64,000 nt of DNA from Paenibacillus tianjinensis (GCF_017086365.1 NZ_CP070969.1:5668001-5732000); one strand, 5' to 3'. Positions 11,622 to 20,743 are shown, counted from the stretch's first letter. The notes: generated by a model not told the origin, from the letters alone. A program made the numbers and translations.

Positions 11622-12571
11622 AATCTCACCTCAGCCTTCGATTCAATCTGTGGTCCGGCTTCTCCGGAAACCGTTAAGCTCTGTGCCGGAGACGGTACTG
11701 CGCGCGGGATAATCAGCGCATTACGCAGCAGCGACAACATAAATTTCACACCCACTCCGGCATATACCGCTCCATTAATTATACTGTTGTATTGCCTGCT
11801 ATAATGCTTGCGGTGAAATAATATCATCGCTCTATGAAACTCATACACGATCTTAAACGGCCTGCGCCGCGCACTGCCGCCCTTCAGATGAATGATCGAT
11901 GTCTGCGGATAGTAGTAGATTCCCCAGCCGGCTTCTTTAATCCGGTAGCACCAGTCCAAGTCTTCACCGTACATAAAAAACTCTTCATCAAGCCCGCCCA
12001 CCTGGTCAATCGTCTTCCGCCGGAGCAGCATGAATGCCCCGACTAAACAATCAACGGGGTATGCCTGATCCGGATCTAAGTAGCCTAACTGATATCCATT
12101 AAATTTGGGGTTGTCCGGAAACAGCTTGCTGAAGCCAAAAGCATAATAGAACGATGCGGAAGGCGTGGGGAATCCTCTCTTGCAGGCCTTATCCAGCGAA
12201 CCATCCGGCAAAATCACCTTACAGCCCGAAGCCCCGAGATCCGGACGGCTATCCATGAAGGAAACCATGGTCTCCAGTGTATCCCGGCGGATCACCGTAT
12301 CGGAATTAAGCAGCAGCACATAACGTCCGGAGGCAACCTCCATCCCTTGGTTATTGCCGCGGGCGAATCCGACATTCTCGCCATTAGCGATCAGCAGCAC
12401 ATCCGGAAACTCTGCGCTGATCTTCTCTACCGAATCATCATGCGAATGATTGTCTATCAAAATGATCTCATAGGAATAGTTCGTATCCGATTCATATACC
12501 GACCTAATGCAGTCAAGCGTCAGGCGGCATGTGTTGTAATTGAGGATTAATATACTAACATCTACATTCAC
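11618..12571 (-). CDS. Family 2 glycosyltransferase, rhamnosyltransferase-like
   Basis: A GT-A fold transferase similar to WbbL-type rhamnosyltransferases. Features are VSILILNYNT, IILIDNHSHDDSV, the nucleotide-sugar site NVGFARGNNQG, the DxD-like LLLNSDT, and the acceptor-side GEDLDWCYRIKEAG. The frame opens at a TTG at 12610, but CAGGAG lies about 9 bases before the GTG at 12571, which is the chosen start (317 residues). A short amphipathic or hydrophobic region near the C-terminus may associate with the membrane. It is coupled to the initiating transferase, so it probably adds an early core sugar, perhaps L-rhamnose. Confidence 0.85.
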   Translation of the reverse strand: MNVDVSILILNYNTCRLTLDCIRSVYESDTNYSYEIILIDNHSHDDSVEKISAEFPDVLLIANGENVGFARGNNQGMEVASGRYVLLLNSDTVIRRDTLETMVSFMDSRPDLGASGCKVILPDGSLDKACKRGFPTPSASFYYAFGFSKLFPDNPKFNGYQLGYLDPDQAYPVDCLVGAFMLLRRKTIDQVGGLDEEFFMYGEDLDWCYRIKEAGWGIYYYPQTSIIHLKGGSARRRPFKIVYEFHRAMILFHRKHYSRQYNSIINGAVYAGVGVKFMLSLLRNALIIPRAVPSPAQSLTVSGEAGPQIESKAEVRL

Positions 12572-12612
12572 TGCACTACGCTCCTGACAAATATAGTAAT
12601 CTATCGACAATT

Positions 12613-12621
12613 ATTATAGCA
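12613..12621 (-). promoter_or_regulatory. Extended -10 promoter for the glycosyltransferase/initiating transferase pair
   Basis: On the minus strand TGCTATAAT is a perfect extended -10 (TGnTATAAT). It lies about 40 bases before the GTG at 12571 and directly after the terminator of the preceding gene. No good -35 is seen at 17 bases, as expected for extended -10 promoters. Confidence 0.5.
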
Positions 12622-12622
12622 C

Positions 12623-12663
12623 AAAAACCTCCCTGGTAGGCAGAGGCTGTTAGGGAGGTTTTT
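12623..12663 (-). terminator. Strong bidirectional-looking terminator
   Basis: AAAAACCTCCCT at 12623-12634 pairs perfectly with AGGGAGGTTTTT at 12652-12663 across a 17-base loop. It lies downstream of the minus-strand glycosyltransferase gene ending at 12735. Confidence 0.85.
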
Positions 12664-12734
12664 ACATTTATGATTCTGTGATTCCAAAATATAAATTAGA
12701 TGACGCGGATAATTACACTGCGGGTTACCCACGG

Positions 12735-13775
12735 TTACTTGTGGCGCTGTCTCTCTGCAGCCATCTTTTGTATATACCGGCGTTTGCGCTTCAAGTCCGC
12801 ACGCTGTTCCCGGTAGGATGACCAGGCTGAGATGAGCTTAGGTTCTTTGAGCAGCATATATCCGTGTGCAGCAATCTCATACGGCAGGGAGCAGATCAAA
12901 GTCAGCAGTAACGTCCGGGCACGTTCGTTTTTATAAATCATTTTATAGCGGTTAATATAAGAGATTCTCCGGATAAACATCGACTTCCCGCCCCGTCCGG
13001 CTGTCTTCCAGCCGCGTTCATGAAAGCCAATCGCTTCAGCATCAAAGTATGCCAGCCACCCGAACAGCTCTGCCCGCCACGCCACATCAACATCTTCTTT
13101 ATAGGCAAAGAAATCTCCGTCAAAAAATTCGCCGCCTACGCTGATATCCTCAATCATCCGCCGGGAATACATTGCTGCGGCACCGGATACTCCGAATACG
13201 GCCCCCGACTCCATCCAATTCACCGAAGGCTCTCCTGCGCCACGGTCAAACGCCCGGCGGGCCTTATTCATTCTTAGTCCTGTGCTGTCTACAAGTGAGG
13301 GATCTGCCTTCAGCAATAGTTTGCCTGTCGCACTCCCGATCCGGGGATTGTCTTCCATATGTTTGACGAGCCTTGATACATAATCGGGTGCTAGCGTCAA
13401 ATCCGGATTCAGCACCAGCACATAATCAGTATTCGTAGCGGCAATAGCCTGGTTATGGGCAGGGGCGAAGCCAGTATTGAGGTTATTTTCCAGGAGCATG
13501 AGTTTAGGCAGATATGCACGGAGAACACCTTCAGAGTTGTCGAGGGTGGCGCCAGTGCTGCTAAACCCTCCCTGGTTGGCTGCACGAAATTCTTCCTCCA
13601 TCCCGCGGTAAAACCCACTCACGGTTTGGGCAGAACCGTCCACTGAGGCATTATCCACTACGACAATTTGCTCAATCGGGTAATCCTGGGCAAGCACTGC
13701 TGCAAGGCATTCTGCGATATCCTCCGCGCTGTTATAGGTAACGATATGTACACTGACTGTATTGTGGTTCATCAT
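12735..13775 (-). CDS. Family 2 glycosyltransferase
   Basis: A single-domain GT2 enzyme of 346 residues. VSVHIVTYNSAEDI and IVVVDNASVDGS form the nucleotide-binding start, NLNTGFAPAHNQAI follows, VLVLNPDLTL holds the DxD-like site, and FFAYKEDVDVAWRAELFGW is the typical acceptor-side ED motif. It resembles rhamnosyltransferases of cell-surface glycan clusters and lies between the initiating transferase pair and rfbBD. It has its own terminator and appears to be a separate transcription unit. Acceptor and linkage are unknown. Confidence 0.85.
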   Translation of the reverse strand: MMNHNTVSVHIVTYNSAEDIAECLAAVLAQDYPIEQIVVVDNASVDGSAQTVSGFYRGMEEEFRAANQGGFSSTGATLDNSEGVLRAYLPKLMLLENNLNTGFAPAHNQAIAATNTDYVLVLNPDLTLAPDYVSRLVKHMEDNPRIGSATGKLLLKADPSLVDSTGLRMNKARRAFDRGAGEPSVNWMESGAVFGVSGAAAMYSRRMIEDISVGGEFFDGDFFAYKEDVDVAWRAELFGWLAYFDAEAIGFHERGWKTAGRGGKSMFIRRISYINRYKMIYKNERARTLLLTLICSLPYEIAAHGYMLLKEPKLISAWSSYREQRADLKRKRRYIQKMAAERQRHK

Positions 13776-13922
13776 GTCATAACTACCCCGAATCTTGAAT
13801 TCAATATTAAGCTTAAGTCAATGCATCGTAAGCTGACTCTCACCATTATAACGAAAATGGGATAAGCCCGCTATTCGCAGGTTCATGCTTAAACAACCTA
13901 ATTAGAAAGTTCGTCCTCCTAC

Positions 13923-13957
13923 AAAAAACTCCCAAGCCACGTAACGGCCCAGGAGTT
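13923..13957 (-). terminator. Terminator after rfbD
   Basis: On the minus strand AACTCC-tgGGCC pairs with GGC-GGGAGTT and is followed by six T (AAAAAA at 13923-13928 on the plus strand). It lies 35 bases past the rfbD stop. Confidence 0.75.
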
Positions 13958-13991
13958 CTAAAGTTATATTTTCGTATAAGGATTAAGAATC

Positions 13992-14864
13992 CTACTCCTT
14001 AAGCTCCAACAAAAAGTCTCTCAGCCCTTCGCGCCATGGCCGGATATCCTGGAACCCGTTTGTACGGATGGATAAATGCTCCATAACAGAGTAGCGGGGG
14101 CGCGGCGCCGGACGCGGAAACTGTTCTGTGGCACAAGGTTCAAGCTTCGCCGTAAATTTAAGGCCAAGAAGCTCTTCCGCTTCCGCGAAGATTACTTGTG
14201 TAAATTCAAACCAGGTGCAGGATTCACTGTTAGAGGCGTGGTACACACCATACTTTTCAGTCTGAATCAGCTCCAGCAGGAAGTTAGCCAAATCTACGGT
14301 ATAGGTCGGAGAACCAGTTTGGTCATTCACCACTTGCAATAGCGGCTTTTCCTGTCCCAGCTTCAGCATAGTTTTCACGAAGTTGTTACCATATTTACCA
14401 TACACCCAGGAGGTACGGACAATAAAATACTTAGAGGAAAGGGACTGCACCAGAATTTCTCCAGCCCGTTTCGATTTGCCGTAAATGCTCTTAGGATCGG
14501 TATTATCATATTCATGATAAGGCTGGGTGCCCATACCGTCAAAAACATAATCCGTACTAATGTACACCAGCTTAGCTCCTGCCTTTTCGGCAGCAAGGGC
14601 CACATTTCGGCTACCGGTAGCATTGATTACATAAGCTGCATCAATGTCAGTCTCCGCCGCATCGACAGCAGTATGGGCAGCGCAATGAATGACTGCATCC
14701 GGACGGAAGCCGGAGATGATCTCTATACACTGATCCAGATCCGTAATGTCCATTTCCTGACGGTCGCAGCCAAGCACCTCATGTCCCTGCTTTTGCAGCA
14801 GTAGCACAAGGTCCTGCCCAAGCTGGCCGGCTGAACCTGTAACAAGTACTCTCATGTTAGACAT
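13992..14864 (-). CDS. rfbD: dTDP-4-dehydrorhamnose reductase RfbD/RmlD
   Basis: Last step of dTDP-L-rhamnose synthesis: NADPH reduction of dTDP-4-keto-L-rhamnose. The Rossmann motif is LVTGSAGQLGQD, the catalytic YGKSKRAGE has the Tyr-x3-Lys pair, and RTSWVYGKYGNNFVKTML is typical of RmlD. The frame is open for 34 further codons upstream, inside rfbB. The ATG at 14864 overlaps the rfbB stop (TAATG) and has GGGGGA nine bases upstream, so translation is coupled to rfbB. The product is 290 residues. Confidence 0.95.
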   Translation of the reverse strand: MSNMRVLVTGSAGQLGQDLVLLLQKQGHEVLGCDRQEMDITDLDQCIEIISGFRPDAVIHCAAHTAVDAAETDIDAAYVINATGSRNVALAAEKAGAKLVYISTDYVFDGMGTQPYHEYDNTDPKSIYGKSKRAGEILVQSLSSKYFIVRTSWVYGKYGNNFVKTMLKLGQEKPLLQVVNDQTGSPTYTVDLANFLLELIQTEKYGVYHASNSESCTWFEFTQVIFAEAEELLGLKFTAKLEPCATEQFPRPAPRPRYSVMEHLSIRTNGFQDIRPWREGLRDFLLELKE

Positions 14865-15886
14865 TACAGCGAATCCCCCAAGCGGCTGCCGTATTGAAGC
14901 GCGGCATACTTCTGGTATTCTCCGGACTGGATACGGGTCCACCATTCCTTGTTGTTCAGGTACCATTGAATCGTTTCCTTAATCCCTGTCTCAAACGTAT
15001 GCTTCGGCTTCCAGCCCAGTTCGTTTGTGATCTTGGTTGGATCGATGCCGTAGCGGCGGTCATGACCAGGACGGTCCTGCACATAGGTAATTAATGAATC
15101 TGGTTTACCCAGCTCCTGGAGCACTGTGTTCACAATATGCACGTTGGTGCGCTCGTTATTCCCGCCAATGTTATAGACTTCGCCGTTTACCCCTTCATGA
15201 ATTACCAGATCAATTGCGCTGCAGTGGTCTTCAACATACAGCCAGTCACGGATATTCATTCCATCGCCATACACCGGCAGCGCCTGATCCGCCAGCGCAC
15301 GTGAGATCATCAGCGGGATCAGCTTCTCCGGGAACTGGTAAGGGCCATAGTTATTGGAGCAGCGTGTAATATTAACCGGTAAGCCAAAGGTTTCATGGTA
15401 AGCACGCACCAGCAAATCCCCGCCCGCTTTGCTCGCGGAATAAGGGCTATTCGGAGTCAGCGGCGTTTCCTCGGTAAAGAGACCCGTCGCGCCCAGCGTT
15501 CCGTATACTTCATCCGTGGAGACCTGGACGAACTTCGTCACGCTGTATTTTTTCGCTGCATCCAAAAGCACCTGCGTCCCCAGCACATTCGTCTTCACAA
15601 ACACATCCGGCTCCAAAATACTCCGGTCCACATGCGATTCCGCCGCAAAATTGACCACTACGTCAACGCCCTGGCTGAACAGCGCATCCATCGCCTGCAC
15701 ATCCGTAATGTCTGCTTTGGCAAACGTGTAGTTCGGGTTTCCTTCTACAGACTTCAAATTCTCTAGGTTCCCTGCATACGTCAGCGCGTCCACGTTGACG
15801 ATCTTGTATTCCGGATGCTGCTGCAGCATGTATATTACGAAGTTGCTGCCGATAAAGCCGGCTCCGCCGGTAACGAGCAGTTTCAT
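14864..15886 (-). CDS. rfbB: dTDP-glucose 4,6-dehydratase RfbB/RmlB
   Basis: Converts dTDP-glucose to dTDP-4-keto-6-deoxyglucose, step two of dTDP-L-rhamnose synthesis. VTGGAGFIGSNFV is the NAD site, STDEVYGTLG the dehydratase signature, and YSASKAGGD contains the catalytic Tyr and Lys. Its 340 residues are the usual length. An AAAGGTGGG site precedes the ATG. It is coupled to rfbD, while rfbA and rfbC lie 20 kb away at 34.4-35.9 kb. Directly upstream of it lies only the 3' scar of an older rfbC. Confidence 0.96.
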   Translation of the reverse strand: MKLLVTGGAGFIGSNFVIYMLQQHPEYKIVNVDALTYAGNLENLKSVEGNPNYTFAKADITDVQAMDALFSQGVDVVVNFAAESHVDRSILEPDVFVKTNVLGTQVLLDAAKKYSVTKFVQVSTDEVYGTLGATGLFTEETPLTPNSPYSASKAGGDLLVRAYHETFGLPVNITRCSNNYGPYQFPEKLIPLMISRALADQALPVYGDGMNIRDWLYVEDHCSAIDLVIHEGVNGEVYNIGGNNERTNVHIVNTVLQELGKPDSLITYVQDRPGHDRRYGIDPTKITNELGWKPKHTFETGIKETIQWYLNNKEWWTRIQSGEYQKYAALQYGSRLGDSL

Positions 15887-15921
15887 TTGTTTAGCCCACC
15901 TTTATGTTATATGAATAAGAG

Positions 15922-16080
15922 TTAATCGAAATTCAGTTCGGCATCCTTAAGCAGCGGATGACGCTGATCCTTGTCAGACAGCACAGGACTGGACACCGGC
16001 CAGTCGATGCCAAGCGCCGGATCATTCCATAATATGCCGCGATCATTCTCGGGGGAATAATATTCGTCCACTTTGTAAAT
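15922..16080 (-). pseudogene. Truncated rfbC remnant (C-terminal 52 codons)
   Basis: On the minus strand, from 16080 to the TAA at 15922-15924, there is an open stretch encoding a clear RmlC C-terminus: YKVDEYYSPENDRGILWNDP, then GIDWPVSSPVLSDKD and PLLKDAELNF. The intact RfbC encoded at 35.3 kb has the matching YKCDELYAPECDGGILWNDP and PLLKDAILNF, so the two are clearly homologous but diverged. The remnant has no start; immediately upstream is the TAATAA that ends the gtrB-like gene. It marks where a cassette replaced the front of an older rfbC in an rfbC-rfbB-rfbD order. Confidence 0.9.
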
Positions 16081-16083
16081 TTA

Positions 16084-17013
16084 TTAGAAGTTTATTCTCT
16101 CTTTCTCTACAACCAATGGCCTCTTTAAAACCTGGGTATGAATAGAGCCAATATATTCTCCAAGTATACCTATGAAGAACAACTGGACAGAGGAAAATAA
16201 AAACAACCCGATAATAAGCGGGGCTGTTCCTAAAGAAAAATAATTCCAAAAAATCAACTTAGCAAGCAAATAACCCAAAGCAACCAGCAAGCTTAATGCA
16301 GACATCCCAAATCCAAGCATTGCAGCTAATCTTAATGGGATTTTGGAGTGATTCGTAATACCAAGCATCGCAATATCATATAATGTATAAAAATTATTTT
16401 TAGTTATTCCTCGTTTTCTTGCAGGTTGCGTATACTCAATCTTATAACTTTCAAATCCAATGTCTGAAATAAGTCCTCTAAAGTAAGGATACGGATCATC
16501 AATTTCCTTTAAAATTTGAATAACTTGCTGATCATAAAGTCCAAATCCCGTATTATTTTTAGTTAACTCTATTTCAGAAACACGATTTATAAAGTTATAA
16601 TACATCTTTCTAATCGCAAACATTACAGGACTTTCATGACTTTGTGTTTTTACGCCTAATACTACTTTGTATCCCTCTTCCCACTTTGCTACAAAGTCTC
16701 TAATCATTGTAGGAGGATCCTGCAAATCAGCTACCAGCAAAATAACAGCATCACCCTTAGCCTGCAACAACGCATGATAAGGAGAGCGTATGTGTCCAAA
16801 ATTGCGTGAATTCACGATAATTTTAGTATTGGAATCATTTTCGGCAATTGCCTTTAGAATAGTCACGGTCTTGTCTTTAGAGGCGTTGTCGATGAAAATA
16901 TGTTCATAAGTATATTCCGGCATTTCTGCAAAAACTGCCTTCACCTGTGTGTATAGTTCCAATACGTTTTCTTCTTCATTATAACAAGGTGTTACTATAC
17001 TAATTGTTTTCAT
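16084..17013 (-). CDS. GtrB/DPM1-like polyprenyl-phosphate glycosyltransferase
   Basis: Predicted to charge undecaprenyl phosphate with a single sugar on the inner membrane face. SIVTPCYNEEENV, IFIDNASKDKT and LVADLQDPP (the DxD-type site) define the GT2 domain, and NNTGFGLYDQQVI and RGLISDIGF are typical of the GtrB/DPM1 branch. Two C-terminal membrane segments (about 229-290) end in FFIGILGEYIGSIHTQVLKRP, a family hallmark. GtrB enzymes normally use UDP-glucose. Here the gene ends an operon that makes a CDP-linked deoxy sugar, so the donor may be unusual. A GtrA protein and a GT-C transferase in the same operon would complete a three-component glycan modification system. Confidence 0.88.
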   Translation of the reverse strand: MKTISIVTPCYNEEENVLELYTQVKAVFAEMPEYTYEHIFIDNASKDKTVTILKAIAENDSNTKIIVNSRNFGHIRSPYHALLQAKGDAVILLVADLQDPPTMIRDFVAKWEEGYKVVLGVKTQSHESPVMFAIRKMYYNFINRVSEIELTKNNTGFGLYDQQVIQILKEIDDPYPYFRGLISDIGFESYKIEYTQPARKRGITKNNFYTLYDIAMLGITNHSKIPLRLAAMLGFGMSALSLLVALGYLLAKLIFWNYFSLGTAPLIIGLFLFSSVQLFFIGILGEYIGSIHTQVLKRPLVVEKERINF

Positions 17014-17036
17014 TAATGAATTCTCCTAATTACAAG

Positions 17037-17948
17037 TTATAACCAGTCAATCAGTTCTTGAATTTTATCTCCGTTCAAGATAATTTTGTTTCTTACAAAT
17101 TCATGATCCCCAACAACATGAGAAAAGACATCCGGAATTCCGATTTTTTTGAATTTCACGCCTTTGCCGCTTTCCGCAATTACTTCAGATACCGCAGATG
17201 CCAATCCGCCAATAACATTATGTTCTTCTAGTGTAACTATAGGCATCCCCAGATTAATTACGTCTAATACTGCCTGGGTATCGAAAGGTTTCATCGTATG
17301 CATACTAATTAATGAACTTGAAACTCCCCTTAGTGCTAATTCCTTTGTCCATTTATGGCCTAATTCAAGCATGTTGCTGGTTGTAAAAATACATACATCC
17401 TGACCTTCAACAACTTCAACAGCCTTCCCAATTGTTAGAACGGCTTCTTGGGAATGAATTTTCGGCTCCCTATTTTTCCCCAAACGAATATACATCGGCC
17501 CTGAATGATTTACACTTTGGCTAATGATCGCTTCCACCTCAACAGGATCACCCGGACAGCATACTGTCATGTTGGGAAGACATCTCATTATTGCAATATC
17601 CTCAATGGAATGATGGGTTGCTCCAGCTGGACCATATGAAAATCCTGCTCCTACGCCTACCATTCTTACATTCGTATTCATATAAGCTAAATCAACCCGA
17701 ACCTGTTCAAAACATCGCATGGTTACAAACGGGACAATACTGTATACATATACGATTTTACCCGACAGAGCCAACCCAGCCGCTACTCCAACCGCATTCT
17801 GTTCGGCAATTCCGACATTTAAAAACCTGTCCGGGAACCGGTCTCTAAACTTCTCCAGAACAGAAAACCCAATATCCGGCGTAATTAAAAAGATTCTATC
17901 ATCCATTTCGGCCTGCCGAACCAATTCAGTAATGAACGTATCTCTCAT
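17037..17948 (-). CDS. Transketolase, C-terminal subunit
   Basis: The pyrimidine-binding and C-terminal part of a split, thiamine-diphosphate-dependent transketolase. RFLNVGIAEQNAVGVAAGLA contains the catalytic Glu that activates the cofactor, followed by the aromatic FVTMRCFEQVRVDLAY. The C-terminal half (IVTLEEHNVIGGLASAVSEV) is the transketolase C domain. Its ATG overlaps the stop of the N-terminal subunit (ATGA), so the two are made together. Housekeeping transketolases are usually one chain of about 660 residues; split pairs like this are common in secondary and surface-sugar pathways. Its place next to rfbFGH suggests it acts on a CDP-keto sugar. Confidence 0.9.
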   Translation of the reverse strand: MRDTFITELVRQAEMDDRIFLITPDIGFSVLEKFRDRFPDRFLNVGIAEQNAVGVAAGLALSGKIVYVYSIVPFVTMRCFEQVRVDLAYMNTNVRMVGVGAGFSYGPAGATHHSIEDIAIMRCLPNMTVCCPGDPVEVEAIISQSVNHSGPMYIRLGKNREPKIHSQEAVLTIGKAVEVVEGQDVCIFTTSNMLELGHKWTKELALRGVSSSLISMHTMKPFDTQAVLDVINLGMPIVTLEEHNVIGGLASAVSEVIAESGKGVKFKKIGIPDVFSHVVGDHEFVRNKIILNGDKIQELIDWL

Positions 17949-18733
17949 AAGAAATCACCTAATTCATCATAAGCTATTTTAAGTTCATCGCCATTCGGCG
18001 ACTTATAATGCCACTCTAATTTGTTCTCCATGAAAGAAACGCCTTTCCCTTTGATGCTGTGCGCGATAACAGCTTTAGGTTTTGTTTGCTCAATGCTGAG
18101 TACGTCTCTAATTTCCGCAAGATTATGTCCATCAATTTCATAGGTTTCCCAACCGAAGGAGCGCCAGCGCTCTGCCATGTTGGACTGGTCGATCACTTCG
18201 TTTGTCCAACCAAAGCTTTGCAGCTTATTATAATCAATGATTACCGTTAAGTTCTTAAGCTGTAGCGTAGCTGCAAGCATAACGGCCTCCCACACTGAGC
18301 CCTCGTTACATTCCCCATCTCCCAGCAGTACAAAAACCTCACCGGGATTTCCGCTTTGCCGGTTGGCAACAGCCATCCCGACTCCAATGGAAAGTCCGTG
18401 CCCAAGAGAGCCTGCCGAGGCTTCAATTCCCGGAACTGCTTCCATATCCAAGTGTCCAGGGAGCATGCCATTATTCACATAATACTGATCCAGATGCTCT
18501 TTTGGAAAGAATCCTCTTTCCGCAAGCGTAGCATATAGTGCTGCCCCCCCATGACCTTTACTTAAAATGAACTTGTCCCGGTGGCTCATTAACGGCTGCA
18601 ACGGATCAATATTAAGCTTTTCGAAATATAACACATATAGAATATCTACAATGGACAAACAGGTCCCTACATGAGAAGACTTAGAATAATGAACCATATG
18701 CAATATTGACTTTCTTATATTATTTGTGATCAT
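17945..18733 (-). CDS. Transketolase, N-terminal subunit
   Basis: The diphosphate-binding part of the split transketolase (262 residues). HRDKFILSKGHGGAALYATL is the conserved entry to the active site, GIEASAGSLGHGLSIGVGMA follows, and GDGECNEGSVWEA with DYNKLQ is the GDG...N thiamine-diphosphate and Mg motif. An AGGAG lies before the ATG. With the C subunit it would form an alpha2beta2 enzyme. Transketolases move a two-carbon ketol unit; on a 4-keto-3,6-dideoxy sugar this would create a branched octose. That substrate assignment is inference from the operon. Confidence 0.9.
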   Translation of the reverse strand: MITNNIRKSILHMVHYSKSSHVGTCLSIVDILYVLYFEKLNIDPLQPLMSHRDKFILSKGHGGAALYATLAERGFFPKEHLDQYYVNNGMLPGHLDMEAVPGIEASAGSLGHGLSIGVGMAVANRQSGNPGEVFVLLGDGECNEGSVWEAVMLAATLQLKNLTVIIDYNKLQSFGWTNEVIDQSNMAERWRSFGWETYEIDGHNLAEIRDVLSIEQTKPKAVIAHSIKGKGVSFMENKLEWHYKSPNGDELKIAYDELGDFL

Positions 18734-18747
18734 TATATTCTCCTAAG

Positions 18748-19617
18748 TTATAAGTTTCCGCGCATGACTTCCTTCAACCGGGTAATATCAGCTTCCCAAA
18801 CTTTAGGCTCATGTAAACGTGGAGGCGCAGCGCTCCACGTAGGCTGAATATGGGCTTTACCGCTCTTCTCAGCTAAATACCAATAAAACTCTTCAATAGT
18901 CTGTTGTTTTCCAGAACCTACGTTTATAATTTCACCAGAATTATAATTAAGTTTAATTAGACTTAAATAGATATCAATGACATCTTCAATCGGTAAAAAA
19001 TCTCTCACTGAAGATGGCCGTGAAAGCTTTGCACTTTCATTATTCTCCAGCGCACTTATGATACTAGGAAACAGCCTTGTGGAATCTTCATATTTTCCAT
19101 ATGGCGAAAACAAACGAAGGGTGCAGATCTTCATCTCAGTAGTCTGGCTGACCATTTTACAATAGTTTGTGGCTGCTAACTTCGTGATTCCATAAAGATT
19201 CACTGGTTCACAAAGATCTGTTTCCCGCATGGGCTGATCCTTTATTCCATATTCCGACGAACTTCCTGTATTGATAAATTGCTTCACATTATTTTTAGCA
19301 GCTTCATCAATAAGATTAATTGTGGCTGTCAGGTTAGTAGCAATCGTTAGTTCTTTATCGACTTGACTGGGAAAACCGCCATAGGTTGCAACATGATAAA
19401 TGATATCAGGCTTTGCACTCTGAATTAAATTTGCTACTTCCTTCGGCTCTCTCAGATCCTCATAATAAACAGTTACTTGTCCCAGTACATCTTCGATCCG
19501 CCTAAAATCGGAGTTTTTTCTGGCAGTAATACTTACCTCATAGTCTGTATGATCGAGTATTCCCCTAACTAGATTTGAACCAACAAAGCCTGTCGCCCCG
19601 GTAACGAGAACCTTCAT
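18748..19617 (-). CDS. NAD-dependent epimerase/dehydratase (SDR) family sugar enzyme
   Basis: An extended short-chain dehydrogenase. VLVTGATGFVGSNLVRG is the dinucleotide site, INTGSSSEYG the Ser/Thr region, and NLYGITKLAATNYCK the Tyr-x3-Lys pair. The frame is open further upstream, but MKVLVTG at 19617 with AGGTAGAAGGA just before it is the natural start (289 residues). Placed between rfbG and the transketolase genes, it probably reduces or epimerises C-4 or the side chain of the CDP-dideoxy sugar, like the last enzymes of CDP-abequose, CDP-tyvelose or yersiniose synthesis. I cannot tell which. Confidence 0.82.
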   Translation of the reverse strand: MKVLVTGATGFVGSNLVRGILDHTDYEVSITARKNSDFRRIEDVLGQVTVYYEDLREPKEVANLIQSAKPDIIYHVATYGGFPSQVDKELTIATNLTATINLIDEAAKNNVKQFINTGSSSEYGIKDQPMRETDLCEPVNLYGITKLAATNYCKMVSQTTEMKICTLRLFSPYGKYEDSTRLFPSIISALENNESAKLSRPSSVRDFLPIEDVIDIYLSLIKLNYNSGEIINVGSGKQQTIEEFYWYLAEKSGKAHIQPTWSAAPPRLHEPKVWEADITRLKEVMRGNL

Positions 19618-19666
19618 TCCTTCTACCTGCCTCGCTATATAATAGTAAAGATTTGTGAAGTATAAC

Positions 19667-20743
19667 TCACCGCATTGCCAAGGAATATTCCTCGATCTGA
19701 CGATAACAAACATCAATTATACTACTGTGTTGCTCATACTCTTTGTTCCATTCCACGATCTTATCTAATGCCGTTTCAAGATTCCACCGGGCACTCCAGC
19801 CTAATTCAGATACCGCCTTTGAACAATCCAGCTTTAAATACTTTGCTTCATGCACTTGAGGATTGGGATCGACCACATAATCTGCAGTTGCTCCCCATTT
19901 CGCACATAATTTCTTTACAATCCATTCCACCGGCTTGGCATCAACATCTTGAGGGCCGAAATTCCATGCATCGGCGTAAGCCTCTCCATCCTGATATAAC
20001 TTCTCTGCCAGTAGCAAATAACCGCTTAGCGGCTCTAGAACATGCTGCCAGGGTCTGATTGAAAATGGATTGCGTATTTTTATGGATTCCTCATCTAAAA
20101 GCGAGGTTATGCAATCAGGGATTAATCGATCAGCTGCCCAATCGCCACCGCCTATCACATTCCCGGCTCTGGCTGAGGCCAAATATACCTTTCTGCCGTT
20201 AGGCATACAGTTAAAAAACGAGTTCCGGTAAGCGCTTGTCACAAGTTCCGAACATGCTTTGCTGCTCGAATACGGATCATGCCCGCCTAACGGTTCTGTT
20301 TCTCTATACCCCCAAACCCATTCTTTATTCTCGTAACATTTATCCGTCGTTACATTTATAACGCTGGTAACTGTATCGCAGCTTCTGACTGCTTCAAGAA
20401 TATTAACAGTTCCCATTACATTTGTAGCATAAGTTTCTGCAGGAATATTATACGATTCTCTTACTAACGGCTGGGCTGCCAAGTGAAAAACAATCTCAGC
20501 CCGAGAAGATTGAAGCGCCAGCTTCAATCTTTCCCCATCTCTTATATCTCCGATTACACTTTCTTTCATCAAGCTATTAATATTGCAAAGTTCATATAGA
20601 CTTGGGCTCGTATTAGGAGCTAGAGAATAGCCTGAAACTTCCGCTCCCATGGATGTCAGCCATAAACAAAGCCAAGAACCCTTAAATCCTGTATGCCCGG
20701 TTACAAAAACCTTCTTATTCTTCCAAAACACCTGATCAGCCAT
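19667..20743 (-). CDS. rfbG: CDP-glucose 4,6-dehydratase RfbG
   Basis: Converts CDP-glucose to CDP-4-keto-6-deoxyglucose. The family-specific start KKVFVTGHTGFKGSWLCLWL is present, with FHLAAQPLVRESY, NVTTDKCYENKEW and DPYSSSKACSELV (catalytic Tyr and Lys). The frame opens at 20800, but the ATG at 20743 overlaps the rfbF stop (TAATG) and starts the conserved protein, giving 358 residues, the normal size. rfbF-rfbG-rfbH order and coupling are as in the CDP-3,6-dideoxyhexose pathways of Salmonella and Yersinia, though rfbH is first here. Confidence 0.94.
   Translation of the reverse strand: MADQVFWKNKKVFVTGHTGFKGSWLCLWLTSMGAEVSGYSLAPNTSPSLYELCNINSLMKESVIGDIRDGERLKLALQSSRAEIVFHLAAQPLVRESYNIPAETYATNVMGTVNILEAVRSCDTVTSVINVTTDKCYENKEWVWGYRETEPLGGHDPYSSSKACSELVTSAYRNSFFNCMPNGRKVYLASARAGNVIGGGDWAADRLIPDCITSLLDEESIKIRNPFSIRPWQHVLEPLSGYLLLAEKLYQDGEAYADAWNFGPQDVDAKPVEWIVKKLCAKWGATADYVVDPNPQVHEAKYLKLDCSKAVSELGWSARWNLETALDKIVEWNKEYEQHSSIIDVCYRQIEEYSLAMR

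Noticed and set aside
14865..14966. Longer RfbD starting at 14966
   Set aside because: The extra 34 codons lie inside rfbB in another frame, and the coupled ATG at 14864 starts the conserved Rossmann fold.
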